Assembly (NCBI GenBank): GCA_018695965.1
Contig: JABHQB010000022.1
Coordinates: 1-10,600, forward strand
Direction: 5' to 3'
DNA: 10,600 bases
Origin: Flavobacteriales bacterium
GTDB lineage: Bacteria; Bacteroidota; Bacteroidia; Flavobacteriales; BACL11
Shown: one piece after another, positions 1 to 7,475 of the stretch
Layout of the letters: every line of letters starts with the position of its first letter
Position numbering within the stretch: the stretch's first letter is position 1
Made by a program: the position numbers and the translations under genes
Notes under the pieces: generated by a model
Told to the model about the DNA's origin: nothing
Database searches by the model: none
Seen by the model: the letters and a program-made list of their open reading frames with translations, nothing else

Positions 1-278
1 CTTCATTAGTAGCTGCATTTAGGAAAGAATCTAATTTAGCAATTGGAAATTTAATCGGTTCTAATATTTTTAATGTTTTAGCCGTATTAGGGATTACATC
101 GATTATTCATCCAATAGAAATGATGAATGAGAATCTGTTTATTGATTACCTATGGATGATGATATCTGTAATAATTCTTGGTTTATTTATTTATGTTTTT
201 TCAAAGAAACAAATCTCAAGAACAGAAGGGTTGCTTCTTTTGATTTTTTATATTGTGTTTATGTTCTTCTTGTTTTAA
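1..278 (+). CDS. CaCA-family Na+/Ca2+ (cation/Ca2+) antiporter, 3' end only
   Basis: This is the C-terminal 91 codons of an inner-membrane cation/Ca2+ antiporter; the reading frame begins at position 3 and ends with TAA at 276-278. The fragment opens with SLVAAFRKESNLAIGN and continues with LIGSNIFNVLAVLG. This matches the second alpha repeat of the K+-dependent Na+/Ca2+ exchanger-like bacterial family (YrbG type), where the GN-x-x-GSN segment lines the ion-binding site. Two further hydrophobic segments follow (fragment residues about 47-65 and 73-91), and the protein ends directly after the last membrane helix, as is usual for the family. Family knowledge predicts Ca2+ extrusion driven by Na+ or H+; the ion cannot be read from this fragment. 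The N-terminal half lies outside the window. An overlapping open frame at 152-379 is a shadow of this gene. Confidence 0.85.
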   Translation, partial: SLVAAFRKESNLAIGNLIGSNIFNVLAVLGITSIIHPIEMMNENLFIDYLWMMISVIILGLFIYVFSKKQISRTEGLLLLIFYIVFMFFLF

Positions 279-294
279 TTACATTTAACAAATT

Positions 295-330
295 GTTGAT
301 AAATCATTATATCAACTCTCTTTATTTCTT
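295..330 (+). terminator. possible weak hairpin terminator after the CaCA antiporter
   Basis: A 7-bp perfect stem (GTTGATA at 295-301 pairing with TATCAAC at 310-316) encloses an 8-nt loop 17 nt after the antiporter stop. A pyrimidine-rich tract with several Ts (317-330) follows. The stem is AT-rich and the T run is broken, so this is at best a weak intrinsic terminator. It would separate the antiporter transcript from glutamine synthetase. Confidence 0.35.
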
Positions 331-353
331 CCAAAAATTTTATCATTTTAATT

Positions 354-361
354 TATATTTG
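354..361 (+). promoter_or_regulatory. TAnnTTTG -7 promoter element ahead of glutamine synthetase
   Basis: TATATTTG matches the Bacteroidota primary-sigma -7 consensus TAnnTTTG exactly. It lies 34 nt upstream of the glutamine synthetase ATG at 396, a sensible distance for a short leader. No TTG -33 element is visible at the expected 17-23 nt spacing; the region there reads T/A-rich. The call therefore rests on one box in an AT-rich gap. Confidence 0.4.
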
Positions 362-395
362 CTCAAAAATAATGACTAATCAATAAATATTATCT

Positions 396-1418
396 ATGAA
401 ATCAAAATTAGAATACATCTGGCTAGATGGTTACCATCCAACTCAAAACATGAGAAGTAAAACTAAAGTTTTGGAAGATTTTAGTGGAAAGTTAGAAGAT
501 TGTCCTGTTTGGGCTTTTGATGGTAGCTCTACAAAGCAAGCAGAGGGTAGTTCTTCAGATTGTTTATTAAAACCAGTAGCAATTTATTCTGATCCGCAAA
601 GAATAAATGGGTTTTTAGTTATGACAGAGGTGTTAAATGCTGATGGTACTCCACATGAGTCAAACGGCAGATCTCAAATAGATGATAATGATAATGATTT
701 TTGGTTTGGTTTTGAACAAGAATATTTTATTTTTGATGTTGACACTCAACTTCCTTTAGGATTCCCGTTAGGAGGATACCCAGGGCCACAAGGTTTGTAT
801 TATTGTTCCGTTGGAGGAAAAAATACTCACGGGAGATCATTTGTAGAAGAACATGCCGATTTATGTATTGAGGCAGGACTAAATTTTGAAGGTATTAATC
901 AAGAGGTTGCGTGCGGACAATGGGAGTTTCAATTATTTGCTAAAGGAGCTAAAAAAGCAGGAGACGAACTTTGGATAGCAAGATACTTACTAGATAGATT
1001 GACGGAAGAATATGGATATTATATTGAATATCATCCAAAACCAATTAAAGGTGATTGGAATGGATCTGGTATGCATGCTAACTTTTCTAATTCTACTTTA
1101 AGAGAATGTGGTTCTCAGGAGATTTACGAAAAAATTTGTGAATCATTTAGATCGGTTACTAAAGAGCATATTGATGTTTATGGTGAGTATAATGATCAAA
1201 GGTTAACTGGGCTTCACGAAACGGCTTCAATAAATGACTTTAGTTATGGTGTTTCAGATAGAGGAGCTTCCATCAGAATACCAATTATTACAGTAGAACA
1301 AGGTTGGAAAGGTTGGTTGGAAGATAGGAGACCAGCATCAAATGCTGATCCTTACAAGATTGCAGGGAGAATAGTGAAAACTGTTAAAACAGCTAAAGTA
1401 CATTCTGTTAACATTTAG
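396..1418 (+). CDS. glutamine synthetase, GSII (eukaryote-like) type
   Basis: Cytoplasmic enzyme making glutamine from glutamate, ammonia and ATP, the entry point of nitrogen assimilation. The 340-residue length and motifs fit the short GSII type rather than the ~470-residue GSI or ~730-residue GSIII enzymes. Visible motifs are a beta-grasp N-terminus with DGSS at 42-45, the metal/glutamate-binding strand FGFEQEYFIF (104-113, with E107 and E109), NQEVACGQWEFQ (168-179), the ATP/glutamate motif NGSGMHANFS (222-231), RGASIRIP (289-296) and EDRRPASNADPY (309-320). All expected catalytic blocks are present. It starts with ATG after an A/T-rich leader and a TAnnTTTG box. No GSIII gene or nitrogen-regulatory gene lies next to it here. 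GSI-type adenylylation is not expected for this type (family knowledge). Names such as glnII or glnA are used for this family, so no symbol is assigned. Confidence 0.93.
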   Translation: MKSKLEYIWLDGYHPTQNMRSKTKVLEDFSGKLEDCPVWAFDGSSTKQAEGSSSDCLLKPVAIYSDPQRINGFLVMTEVLNADGTPHESNGRSQIDDNDNDFWFGFEQEYFIFDVDTQLPLGFPLGGYPGPQGLYYCSVGGKNTHGRSFVEEHADLCIEAGLNFEGINQEVACGQWEFQLFAKGAKKAGDELWIARYLLDRLTEEYGYYIEYHPKPIKGDWNGSGMHANFSNSTLRECGSQEIYEKICESFRSVTKEHIDVYGEYNDQRLTGLHETASINDFSYGVSDRGASIRIPIITVEQGWKGWLEDRRPASNADPYKIAGRIVKTVKTAKVHSVNI

Positions 1419-1490
1419 TTTTTTATAATTCTGATTATCTTTTTGTTATACTAATTCAAATTATTCCTTATTTTAGCAAGAATTATTAAA

Positions 1491-3578
1491 ATGAAAAAGA
1501 TGAAAAACAACTCCAAGTTTTTAATATTAAGTTTATTTCTAGTTTTATTCTCTACAATTTCTCTACAAGCTCAAAGAAAAAATAGAGTAATACAAAAAGC
1601 AGATCAAGCTTTTGATGCTGAGATGTACTTTGAAGCATCTGAACTTTATAAAAAGGGTTATAATAAAACTAAGAATAAAGCTATAAAGGCAGAGATCTTA
1701 TTTAAGCAAGCTGAATGTTATAGATATTCTAGTAAATTTAAAAATGCAGCTAATTTTTACAAGAAATCAATCAAAGCTAAATACGATAATAGTAATCCGA
1801 TAGCAATTTATTGGTATGCTGAAATGCTAATGACGAATGGTAATTATGAAAAAGCTTTAGAACAATTTAAAAAATACTCTAAAAAAGTTCCTACAGATAT
1901 AAAATCTCAGAAAGGATTAAAATCCTGTCAGTTTGCAATTGATTGGATGGCAGATCCTACAAGATATGTTATTGGTAAGATGAATGCGTTTTGCTCAAGA
2001 AGTAATGATTATTCACCTGCATTTGGAAATAGAGATTACACAAAAATCTATCTTGTATCTTCTAGAAAAGGGTCTTCAAATGACAATATTGATGAGAGAA
2101 CAGGAGAGTTCTTTACCGATATCTGGAGTTCTTCTTTAAATAAAAAAGGAGAGTGGAGTAAACCAAAAGCTGAAGTCGCTCCTATAAACACCGATAATCA
2201 TGAAGGGACTCTTTGTTTGAATCAGAATGGTACTACAATGTTTTTTACAACTTGTCAGTCTGAAAACAAAAAAGAATTAGGATGTGAAATCTCTATTTCT
2301 CAATTAAAAGGTAAATTATGGGGATCTTTAAATAAGCTGGAAGTAAAAGTAGATAGTAATACAACTATTGGTCACCCTACCATTTCTTCTGATGAAAAAC
2401 ATGTTATTTTCTCAGCTGATATGGATGGAGGACTTGGAGGAAAAGATTTATGGATGGTTACAAAAGTTGCTAGAGGTCAGTGGAGCGAGCCAGCGAATTT
2501 AGGTATTGCAGTAAATACTCCAGGTGATGAGATGTTCCCTTTCTTACATAATGATGGTTCTTTGTATTTTGCTTCTGATGGACATGTTGGTATGGGAGGA
2601 TTAGATATTTACAAATCAGAACTAGATGATAATGGAATTTATGTTTCGGCTATTAACTTAAAATATCCAATTAATTCATCTGCAGATGATTTTGGTATGA
2701 TTGTTGAAAAAAAATCGGAGAGAGGATATTTCTCATCGAATAGAAAAACTTGGACTGGAGAGGATGGAGTCGAGAATAGATCTAATGGATCTGATAATAT
2801 TTATCAATTCGAATTACCAGTTTTAGTGATAACATTACAAGGTGTAATAACAGACACAAAAACAGGAGCTATTGTTTCTGGAGCAAATGTAAAGTTAGTT
2901 GGTGATGATAATTCATCAGTTGAAGTTACTACTGATAATACAGGAAGTTATTATTTTGACTTAACTCCCCTTGTATCTTATGAGATTATTGTTAGTAGAG
3001 AGAATTATCTTAATAATAAAGTTACAGAAACAACTGTTGGTATTGAGGAAAATACAGATCTAGTTAAGGATATTAATATTGACCCTATTAAGAAGGAGAT
3101 TATTATGCCTAGAATTGAGTATGATTTTACAAAGTGGAATTTAAGACCACAATCTATTCTTGATCTTGATTTATTAGTTATTACATTAAATGAGAATCCT
3201 AATATTACAATTGAGTTAAAATCTCATACGGACTTTAGAGGTACTGATCAACAAAACCTTATGCTTTCACAGAAAAGAGCAGATGCTTGTATACAGTATT
3301 TAATTTCAAAAGGAATTGCTTCCGATAGATTAGTCTCAAGTGGAAAAGGGGAGTCTGAACCATATATATTAACTGAACAAGACTCGAAAAGAGAAGTTAA
3401 AGGAGGATTCCTAACAAAGAAAGTGTTTAAGCAAGGTGATGAGATGTCAGTATCTTATATTAATGGATTGAAAAATAAGTTTAAAGAAACTGCACATCAA
3501 TTGAACAGACGAACTTCTTTTAAAGTTTTGTCTGAGAATTATATTCTTAATAAGATAAAAGAAATTGAAGAAAACTAA
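1491..3578 (+). CDS. PorE-like OmpA-family protein: TPR, PD40 beta-propeller, CarboxypepD_reg and OmpA peptidoglycan-binding domains
   Basis: Predicted periplasmic or outer-membrane-associated protein of 695 residues. A Sec signal peptide spans residues 1-27 (basic start, LILSLFLVLF core, LQA before Q28). TPR-like helices lie at about 33-150. A WD40-like PD40 propeller lies at about 171-440, with blades such as SPAFGNRDYTKIYLVSSRKG, HPTISSDEKHVIFSADMDGG and GDEMFPFLHNDGSLYFASDG. A CarboxypepD_reg beta-sandwich follows at about 448-528. The C-terminal OmpA domain (about 540-680) has D581 and R596, spaced 15 residues as in the peptidoglycan diaminopimelate-binding pair of OmpA proteins. A long insert precedes the closing NRRTSFKVL. 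This domain order is that of Porphyromonas PorE, which links the type IX secretion machinery to peptidoglycan. That role is inference here: no PorP/SprF-type partner is adjacent, and there is no lipobox cysteine. A second in-frame ATG at 1500 is possible. Confidence 0.85.
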   Translation: MKKMKNNSKFLILSLFLVLFSTISLQAQRKNRVIQKADQAFDAEMYFEASELYKKGYNKTKNKAIKAEILFKQAECYRYSSKFKNAANFYKKSIKAKYDNSNPIAIYWYAEMLMTNGNYEKALEQFKKYSKKVPTDIKSQKGLKSCQFAIDWMADPTRYVIGKMNAFCSRSNDYSPAFGNRDYTKIYLVSSRKGSSNDNIDERTGEFFTDIWSSSLNKKGEWSKPKAEVAPINTDNHEGTLCLNQNGTTMFFTTCQSENKKELGCEISISQLKGKLWGSLNKLEVKVDSNTTIGHPTISSDEKHVIFSADMDGGLGGKDLWMVTKVARGQWSEPANLGIAVNTPGDEMFPFLHNDGSLYFASDGHVGMGGLDIYKSELDDNGIYVSAINLKYPINSSADDFGMIVEKKSERGYFSSNRKTWTGEDGVENRSNGSDNIYQFELPVLVITLQGVITDTKTGAIVSGANVKLVGDDNSSVEVTTDNTGSYYFDLTPLVSYEIIVSRENYLNNKVTETTVGIEENTDLVKDINIDPIKKEIIMPRIEYDFTKWNLRPQSILDLDLLVITLNENPNITIELKSHTDFRGTDQQNLMLSQKRADACIQYLISKGIASDRLVSSGKGESEPYILTEQDSKREVKGGFLTKKVFKQGDEMSVSYINGLKNKFKETAHQLNRRTSFKVLSENYILNKIKEIEEN

Positions 3579-3598
3579 TACTTGAAATATATAATAAT

Positions 3599-3627
3599 AA
3601 AAGCGTCCTTCTGGGATGCTTTTTTTT
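3599..3627 (+). terminator. strong intrinsic terminator between the OmpA-family gene and purM
   Basis: A 10-bp stem (AAAAGCGTCC at 3599-3608 with GGATGCTTTT at 3614-3623, one G-T wobble) closes a 5-nt loop and runs into a row of eight Ts (3620-3627). This is a textbook Rho-independent terminator, 20 nt after the stop of the OmpA-family gene. Its T run ends only 8 nt before the purM ATG at 3636. Either purM transcription starts inside or very close to the hairpin, or the hairpin acts as a leader element that part of the transcription reads through. Confidence 0.85.
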
Positions 3628-3635
3628 ATCATAAA

Positions 3636-4805
3636 ATGGAAGAAAACAGATATAATCAAAGGGGAGTTTCAGCAGATAAAGAGGATGTACATTATGCTAT
3701 AAAGAACACCGATAAAGGTTTGTTCCCAAAGGCGTTCTGTAAGATTGTACCAGATTATTTAAGTAATGATGAAGATTATTGTTTGATAATGCATGCTGAT
3801 GGAGCGGGAACAAAATCGGCTTTAGCTTATATGTATTGGAAAGAAACTGGAGATATTTCAGTTTGGAAAGGCATTGCTCAGGATGCGCTTATTATGAATA
3901 TTGATGATCTGATATGTGTTGGTGCTACGGATAATATTATGTTATCTTCTACAATAGGTAGAAATAAAAACTTAATAAACGGAGATGTTCTTTCGGAGAT
4001 AATAAACGGAACAGAAGAATTACTTGTGGAATATAAGAATTATGGAGTGAATATCATCTCTACTGGAGGAGAAACAGCTGATGTTGGTGATTTGGTAAGA
4101 ACAATTATTGTAGACTCAACAGTTGTTTCTAGAATGAAAAGGGAAGATGTAATAGATAATGCAAATATTAAACCAGGAAATGTAATTGTTGGATTATCAT
4201 CTTCTGGCCAAGCTACTTATGAATCAGAGTATAATGGAGGGATGGGAAGCAATGGTTTAACTTCTGCTCGTCATGATGTATTCTCAAAAATTTTGGCAGA
4301 AAAATACCCTGAAAGTTACGATCATTCAGTTCCTGAAGAATTAGTTTATTCTGGAACAAAAAAACTTACAGATAGAATTGAAGGTTCTGATTTAGATGTT
4401 GGGAGATTAGTTTTATCTCCAACTAGAACCTATATTCCAATTGTAAAAGAGATTTTAGATAAATTTAGAACTAAGATTGATGGCATGGTACATTGTAGTG
4501 GGGGAGCTCAAACAAAGGTTTTGCACTTTGTAGATAAAGTTCATGTTATGAAAGATAATATGTTCGATCTGCCACCATTATTTCAGATGATTCAAGAAGA
4601 ATCTAATACAGATTGGAAAGAAATGTATAAGGTTTTTAATATGGGACATAGAATGGAATTGTATGTTTCTAAGGAAATTGCAGATGATATTATTTCTATT
4701 TCAGAATCCTATAATGTAGCAGCTAAAATTATTGGTAGAGTAGAAGAAAGTACAATAAAGAAGCTTACGATAAGGAGTAAATTTGGAGAGTTTGTATATA
4801 ATTAA
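3636..4805 (+). CDS. purM: phosphoribosylformylglycinamidine cyclo-ligase (AIR synthetase)
   Basis: Cytoplasmic enzyme of de novo purine synthesis that uses ATP to close FGAM into 5-aminoimidazole ribonucleotide. The 389-residue protein carries the PurM-family blocks in order: HADGAGTKS (53-61, counterpart of the glycine-rich GTDGVGTK motif of E. coli PurM), NIDDLICVG (88-96), GGETADVGDLVRT (144-156), SSSGQ (188-192) with GSNGLTS (204-210), SPTRTYI (261-267), HCSGGAQTK (286-294) and EMYKVFNMGHRM (329-340). It is longer than the ~345-residue E. coli enzyme, as is common in Bacteroidota. The ATG at 3636 is chosen over an in-frame TTG at 3582, because the 18 extra codons would translate the terminator hairpin and its T run. 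prfA follows after 3 nt, so the two are probably co-transcribed. Confidence 0.93.
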   Translation: MEENRYNQRGVSADKEDVHYAIKNTDKGLFPKAFCKIVPDYLSNDEDYCLIMHADGAGTKSALAYMYWKETGDISVWKGIAQDALIMNIDDLICVGATDNIMLSSTIGRNKNLINGDVLSEIINGTEELLVEYKNYGVNIISTGGETADVGDLVRTIIVDSTVVSRMKREDVIDNANIKPGNVIVGLSSSGQATYESEYNGGMGSNGLTSARHDVFSKILAEKYPESYDHSVPEELVYSGTKKLTDRIEGSDLDVGRLVLSPTRTYIPIVKEILDKFRTKIDGMVHCSGGAQTKVLHFVDKVHVMKDNMFDLPPLFQMIQEESNTDWKEMYKVFNMGHRMELYVSKEIADDIISISESYNVAAKIIGRVEESTIKKLTIRSKFGEFVYN

Positions 4806-4808
4806 GAT

Positions 4809-5885
4809 ATGTTAGATAAGTTAAAAGCAATATATGATAGATATATGGAGGTTGAAAAATTAATTTCTTCTCCCGAAGCTATGAACGACATGAAACTGTA
4901 TGTCCAGTTAAATAGAGAATATAAAGATTTGACTCCTATTGTAAGAGCATATAATGAGTATAAAAATATTATGTCAAATATTGAATCCTCTAAGGAAATT
5001 CTTAAAGAAGAGAATGATGATGAGATGAGAGAAATGGCGAAAATGGAATTAGACGAACTTCTTCCAAGAAAAGAGGAAATGGACGAAGAGATTAAAATTT
5101 TGTTAATACCTAAAGATCCTGAAGATTCGAAAAATGCTGTAATGGAGATTAGAGCAGGTACTGGTGGTGATGAAGCCAGTATTTTTGCTGGAGATCTATA
5201 TAAAATGTATACTGCTTTTGCTTCTACAAAAGGATGGAGCACAGAACTTGTTGATATTGCTGAAGGTACATCAGGTGGATATAAAGAAATCATTTTCAAT
5301 ATAAATGGAGATGATGTTTATGGTCAATTAAAATTTGAGTCCGGAGTACATAGAGTTCAGAGAGTTCCTCAAACCGAAACACAAGGAAGAGTACACACAT
5401 CCGCATCAACAGTAATTGTACTTCCAGAAGCAGAAGAATTTGATATTGAGTTAAAGCCTGCTGATATCAGAAAAGATACTTATTGTTCTTCAGGTCCTGG
5501 TGGACAGTCAGTAAATACTACTTATTCTGCAGTGCGTTTAACTCATATTCCTACTGGAATAGTAGCTCAGTGTCAGGATCAAAAATCTCAACATAAGAAT
5601 TACGATAAGGCATTAAAAGTTTTACGTTCTCGTATTTATGAAATGGAATTACAGAAGAAATTAGAGGAAGATGCAAAACATAGAAAAACAATGGTTTCTT
5701 CCGGTGACAGATCTGCCAAAATCAGGACGTATAACTATCCGCAAGGTAGAGTTACCGAACACAGAATTGGACTTACAAAATATAATTTACAGAATGTTAT
5801 GGGAGGAGAGATTCAGGAATTTATTGATGAATTACAATTAGCTGAAAATGCTGAAAAACTGAAAGAAGGGACCACAATAGAATAA
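4809..5885 (+). CDS. prfA: peptide chain release factor 1
   Basis: Class I release factor that reads UAA and UAG in the ribosomal A site and triggers peptide release. The 358-residue length is normal. The N-terminal part (about 1-100) is the charged helical domain. The stop-codon recognition tripeptide aligns with PQT at 187-189 in HRVQRVPQTETQGRVHTSA, where E. coli has PAT; the proline and threonine that define the RF1 class are kept. The catalytic GGQ loop is SSGPGGQSVN (227-236), with Q233 the expected PrmC methylation site. The C-terminal segment SAKIRTYNYPQGRVTEHR (302-319) is also typical. The ATG lies 3 nt after the purM stop and the stop lies 10 nt before pyrF, so it is the centre of a three-gene cluster. 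An antisense open frame of 165 codons over its 5' half is a shadow. Confidence 0.96.
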   Translation: MLDKLKAIYDRYMEVEKLISSPEAMNDMKLYVQLNREYKDLTPIVRAYNEYKNIMSNIESSKEILKEENDDEMREMAKMELDELLPRKEEMDEEIKILLIPKDPEDSKNAVMEIRAGTGGDEASIFAGDLYKMYTAFASTKGWSTELVDIAEGTSGGYKEIIFNINGDDVYGQLKFESGVHRVQRVPQTETQGRVHTSASTVIVLPEAEEFDIELKPADIRKDTYCSSGPGGQSVNTTYSAVRLTHIPTGIVAQCQDQKSQHKNYDKALKVLRSRIYEMELQKKLEEDAKHRKTMVSSGDRSAKIRTYNYPQGRVTEHRIGLTKYNLQNVMGGEIQEFIDELQLAENAEKLKEGTTIE

Positions 5886-5895
5886 AAACAACTAA

Positions 5896-6714
5896 ATGAC
5901 TAGAGAAGAACTGATATTACAAATCAAATCTAAACGATCATTTCTATGTGTTGGTTTGGATACGGATATCAATAAAATCCCAAAACACTTGTTAGATCTT
6001 GAGGATCCGATATTTGAGTTTAATAAGCAAATTATCAATGCAACTAAAGATTTATGTGTTGCTTATAAACCTAATATTGCATTTTATGAGAGTATGGGTG
6101 TAAGTGGATGGAATTCTTTTAAAAAAACATTAGACTATATACCTGAGAATGTTTTTACTATTGCAGATGCAAAAAGAGGAGACATTGGAAATACTTCTAA
6201 AATGTATGCAAAAACATTTTTCGAGAATTTGAATGTTGATGCAGTAACCGTTGCTCCATATATGGGTTCTGATTCTGTTACCCCCTTTTTAGAATTTGCT
6301 GATAAATGGGTGATATTATTAGCATTAACTTCCAATATTGGTAGTTTAGATTTTCAGAACACAAAAAATGAAGATGGAAAACAATTATTTGAGAGAGTTC
6401 TAGAAACTTCTCAAACTTGGGGTACAGATAAAAACATGATGTATGTTGTTGGAGCTAATAGATCCGAGCAGCTTTCAGAAGTAAGAGAAATAATACCAAC
6501 TCATTTTTTGTTAGTCCCAGGAGTGGGAGCGCAAGGAGGTTCTTTAGAAGAAGTTGCAAAATATGGAATGAATGATGAATGTGGTTTATTAGTAAATTCA
6601 TCTAGAGGAATAATTTATGCAAGTACAGAAATAGATTTTGCTGAAAAAGCAAGACAGGAGGCTCAGAAACTACAATTTAAAATGGATATCCTCTTATCAG
6701 AAAAAGGAATCTAA
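5896..6714 (+). CDS. pyrF: orotidine 5'-phosphate decarboxylase (long-form)
   Basis: Cytoplasmic enzyme for the last step of UMP synthesis, decarboxylating OMP. The 272-residue length fits the longer family branch found in Bacteroidota and some actinobacteria (about 270 residues) rather than the ~240-residue E. coli form. Key sites are FLCVGLDTD (16-24), YKPNIAFYES (57-66), the catalytic Asp-Lys-x-x-Asp loop DAKRGDIGNT (91-100, with D91, K93 and D96), VAPYMGSDS (119-127), the phosphate-gripping loop VPGVGAQGG (207-215) and NSSRGI (234-239, with R237). The ATG is 10 nt after the prfA stop. Its TAA (6712-6714) overlaps the stop codon of the convergent YdcF-like gene, so no separate terminator lies between them. 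All active-site residues expected for the family are present. Confidence 0.95.
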   Translation: MTREELILQIKSKRSFLCVGLDTDINKIPKHLLDLEDPIFEFNKQIINATKDLCVAYKPNIAFYESMGVSGWNSFKKTLDYIPENVFTIADAKRGDIGNTSKMYAKTFFENLNVDAVTVAPYMGSDSVTPFLEFADKWVILLALTSNIGSLDFQNTKNEDGKQLFERVLETSQTWGTDKNMMYVVGANRSEQLSEVREIIPTHFLLVPGVGAQGGSLEEVAKYGMNDECGLLVNSSRGIIYASTEIDFAEKARQEAQKLQFKMDILLSEKGI

Positions 6715-7457
6715 AACTTTATTTTATACACAACAAATCCAACCCATTCTTTTATAAGTGTTTCCCACTTCTCATAGGATGATGAATTTGGTAAAAAGAG
6801 GTAACCTAAATCAAACTGTTTGTCTTTTGTTGTATAATCTGTAGGAAATTTATCACAATTTAAGTTGAATTTTTGGAAACATAAATCAGCTCTTTTCATA
6901 TGCCAGGCAGAAGTTATTAAAAGTAAATTTTCTGTGTTATCTGATAATAACTCAGATGTGTATTTTGCATTTTCGTAAGTGTTTCTAGATTTATTTTCAA
7001 TTAATATATCTTCTGTAGGTATACCACATTCTATCAGAAATTTCTTGGACCAATCAGCTTCTAAATACCCTTCATTTATTAGCTGTCCATTTCCCCCACT
7101 AACTAAAATCTTCTTTACTATTCCTGTTTTGTAAAGATGAATTGCATGAAATAGTCTATCTCCACAATCATTAAATTCAATTCTATCTTTTTTGTTGTCA
7201 TATTCAGAAAACCCACCAAGAACTATGCCGTATTCATAAGTTTTATCTAATTCTGAAACTGAAATTGCATCGTCTTCCCACATTCTGTAGGAAATATCTA
7301 CAATATATCCGTTCCCGAAAAACCAAAAAGCAAACAAACTAATATAAAGTAATTTCTTTCTTTTATTCTTAAAAATTATGGACGATATGATTAATAATAA
7401 AATCCAGAAAGTTGGTTTTATTAGGAAGAATAATATTTTGGATAGAATAAAAAACAT
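6711..7457 (-). CDS. YdcF/SanA/ElyC-like DUF218 membrane protein
   Basis: A 248-residue protein with two N-terminal membrane segments (about 7-29 and 36-53) and a DUF218 domain that by family topology would be extracytoplasmic. Domain motifs are YGIVLGG (76-82), VSGGNGQ (119-125), IENKSRNTYENA (153-164) and LLITSAWHMKRA (179-190, including H186), the usual conserved blocks. Relatives include SanA and ElyC, linked to envelope integrity and carrier-lipid metabolism in enterobacteria; the biochemical activity is not settled, so no specific role is claimed. ATG at 7457 is chosen. An upstream TTG at 7478 would add seven residues, but it lies inside a TAnnTTTG promoter box. The gene converges on pyrF with overlapping stop codons and diverges from the pspC operon. 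Confidence 0.85.
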   Translation of the reverse strand: MFFILSKILFFLIKPTFWILLLIISSIIFKNKRKKLLYISLFAFWFFGNGYIVDISYRMWEDDAISVSELDKTYEYGIVLGGFSEYDNKKDRIEFNDCGDRLFHAIHLYKTGIVKKILVSGGNGQLINEGYLEADWSKKFLIECGIPTEDILIENKSRNTYENAKYTSELLSDNTENLLLITSAWHMKRADLCFQKFNLNCDKFPTDYTTKDKQFDLGYLFLPNSSSYEKWETLIKEWVGFVVYKIKF

Positions 7458-7475
7458 AGTTATATTTTCTGTTTT

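Noticed and set aside
152..379. Plus-strand open frame of 75 codons
   Set aside because: It lies mostly inside the antiporter gene in another frame, and its product has no recognisable domain. The +3 frame there gives a clear CaCA sequence.
1443..1476. TTG plus TATTTTAG as a promoter for the OmpA-family gene
   Set aside because: The downstream box has a mismatch in the conserved TTTG part and the 23-nt spacing is at the limit, so it was not listed as a feature.
3582..3595. TTG at 3582 and TATAAT at 3590 as a sigma70-like promoter for purM
   Set aside because: The spacing between the boxes is only 5 nt, far too short, and TATAAT is not the Bacteroidota -7 consensus; in this AT-rich stretch it is likely chance.
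3582..3635. Extension of purM to a TTG start
   Set aside because: The 18 extra codons encode the terminator stem and T run, and PurM homologues begin near the MEENRYNQRG segment at 3636.
3447..3659. Minus-strand open frame spanning the 3' end of the OmpA-family gene and the terminator
   Set aside because: It is antisense to the OmpA-family gene and would translate through the terminator hairpin; no family resemblance.
4802..5299. Minus-strand open frame of 165 codons, serine/isoleucine-rich
   Set aside because: It is fully antisense to the conserved prfA gene and its low-complexity product reflects reverse-strand reading of AT-rich coding sequence.
6135..6335. Minus-strand open frame inside pyrF
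   Set aside because: Short antisense shadow of a conserved enzyme gene.
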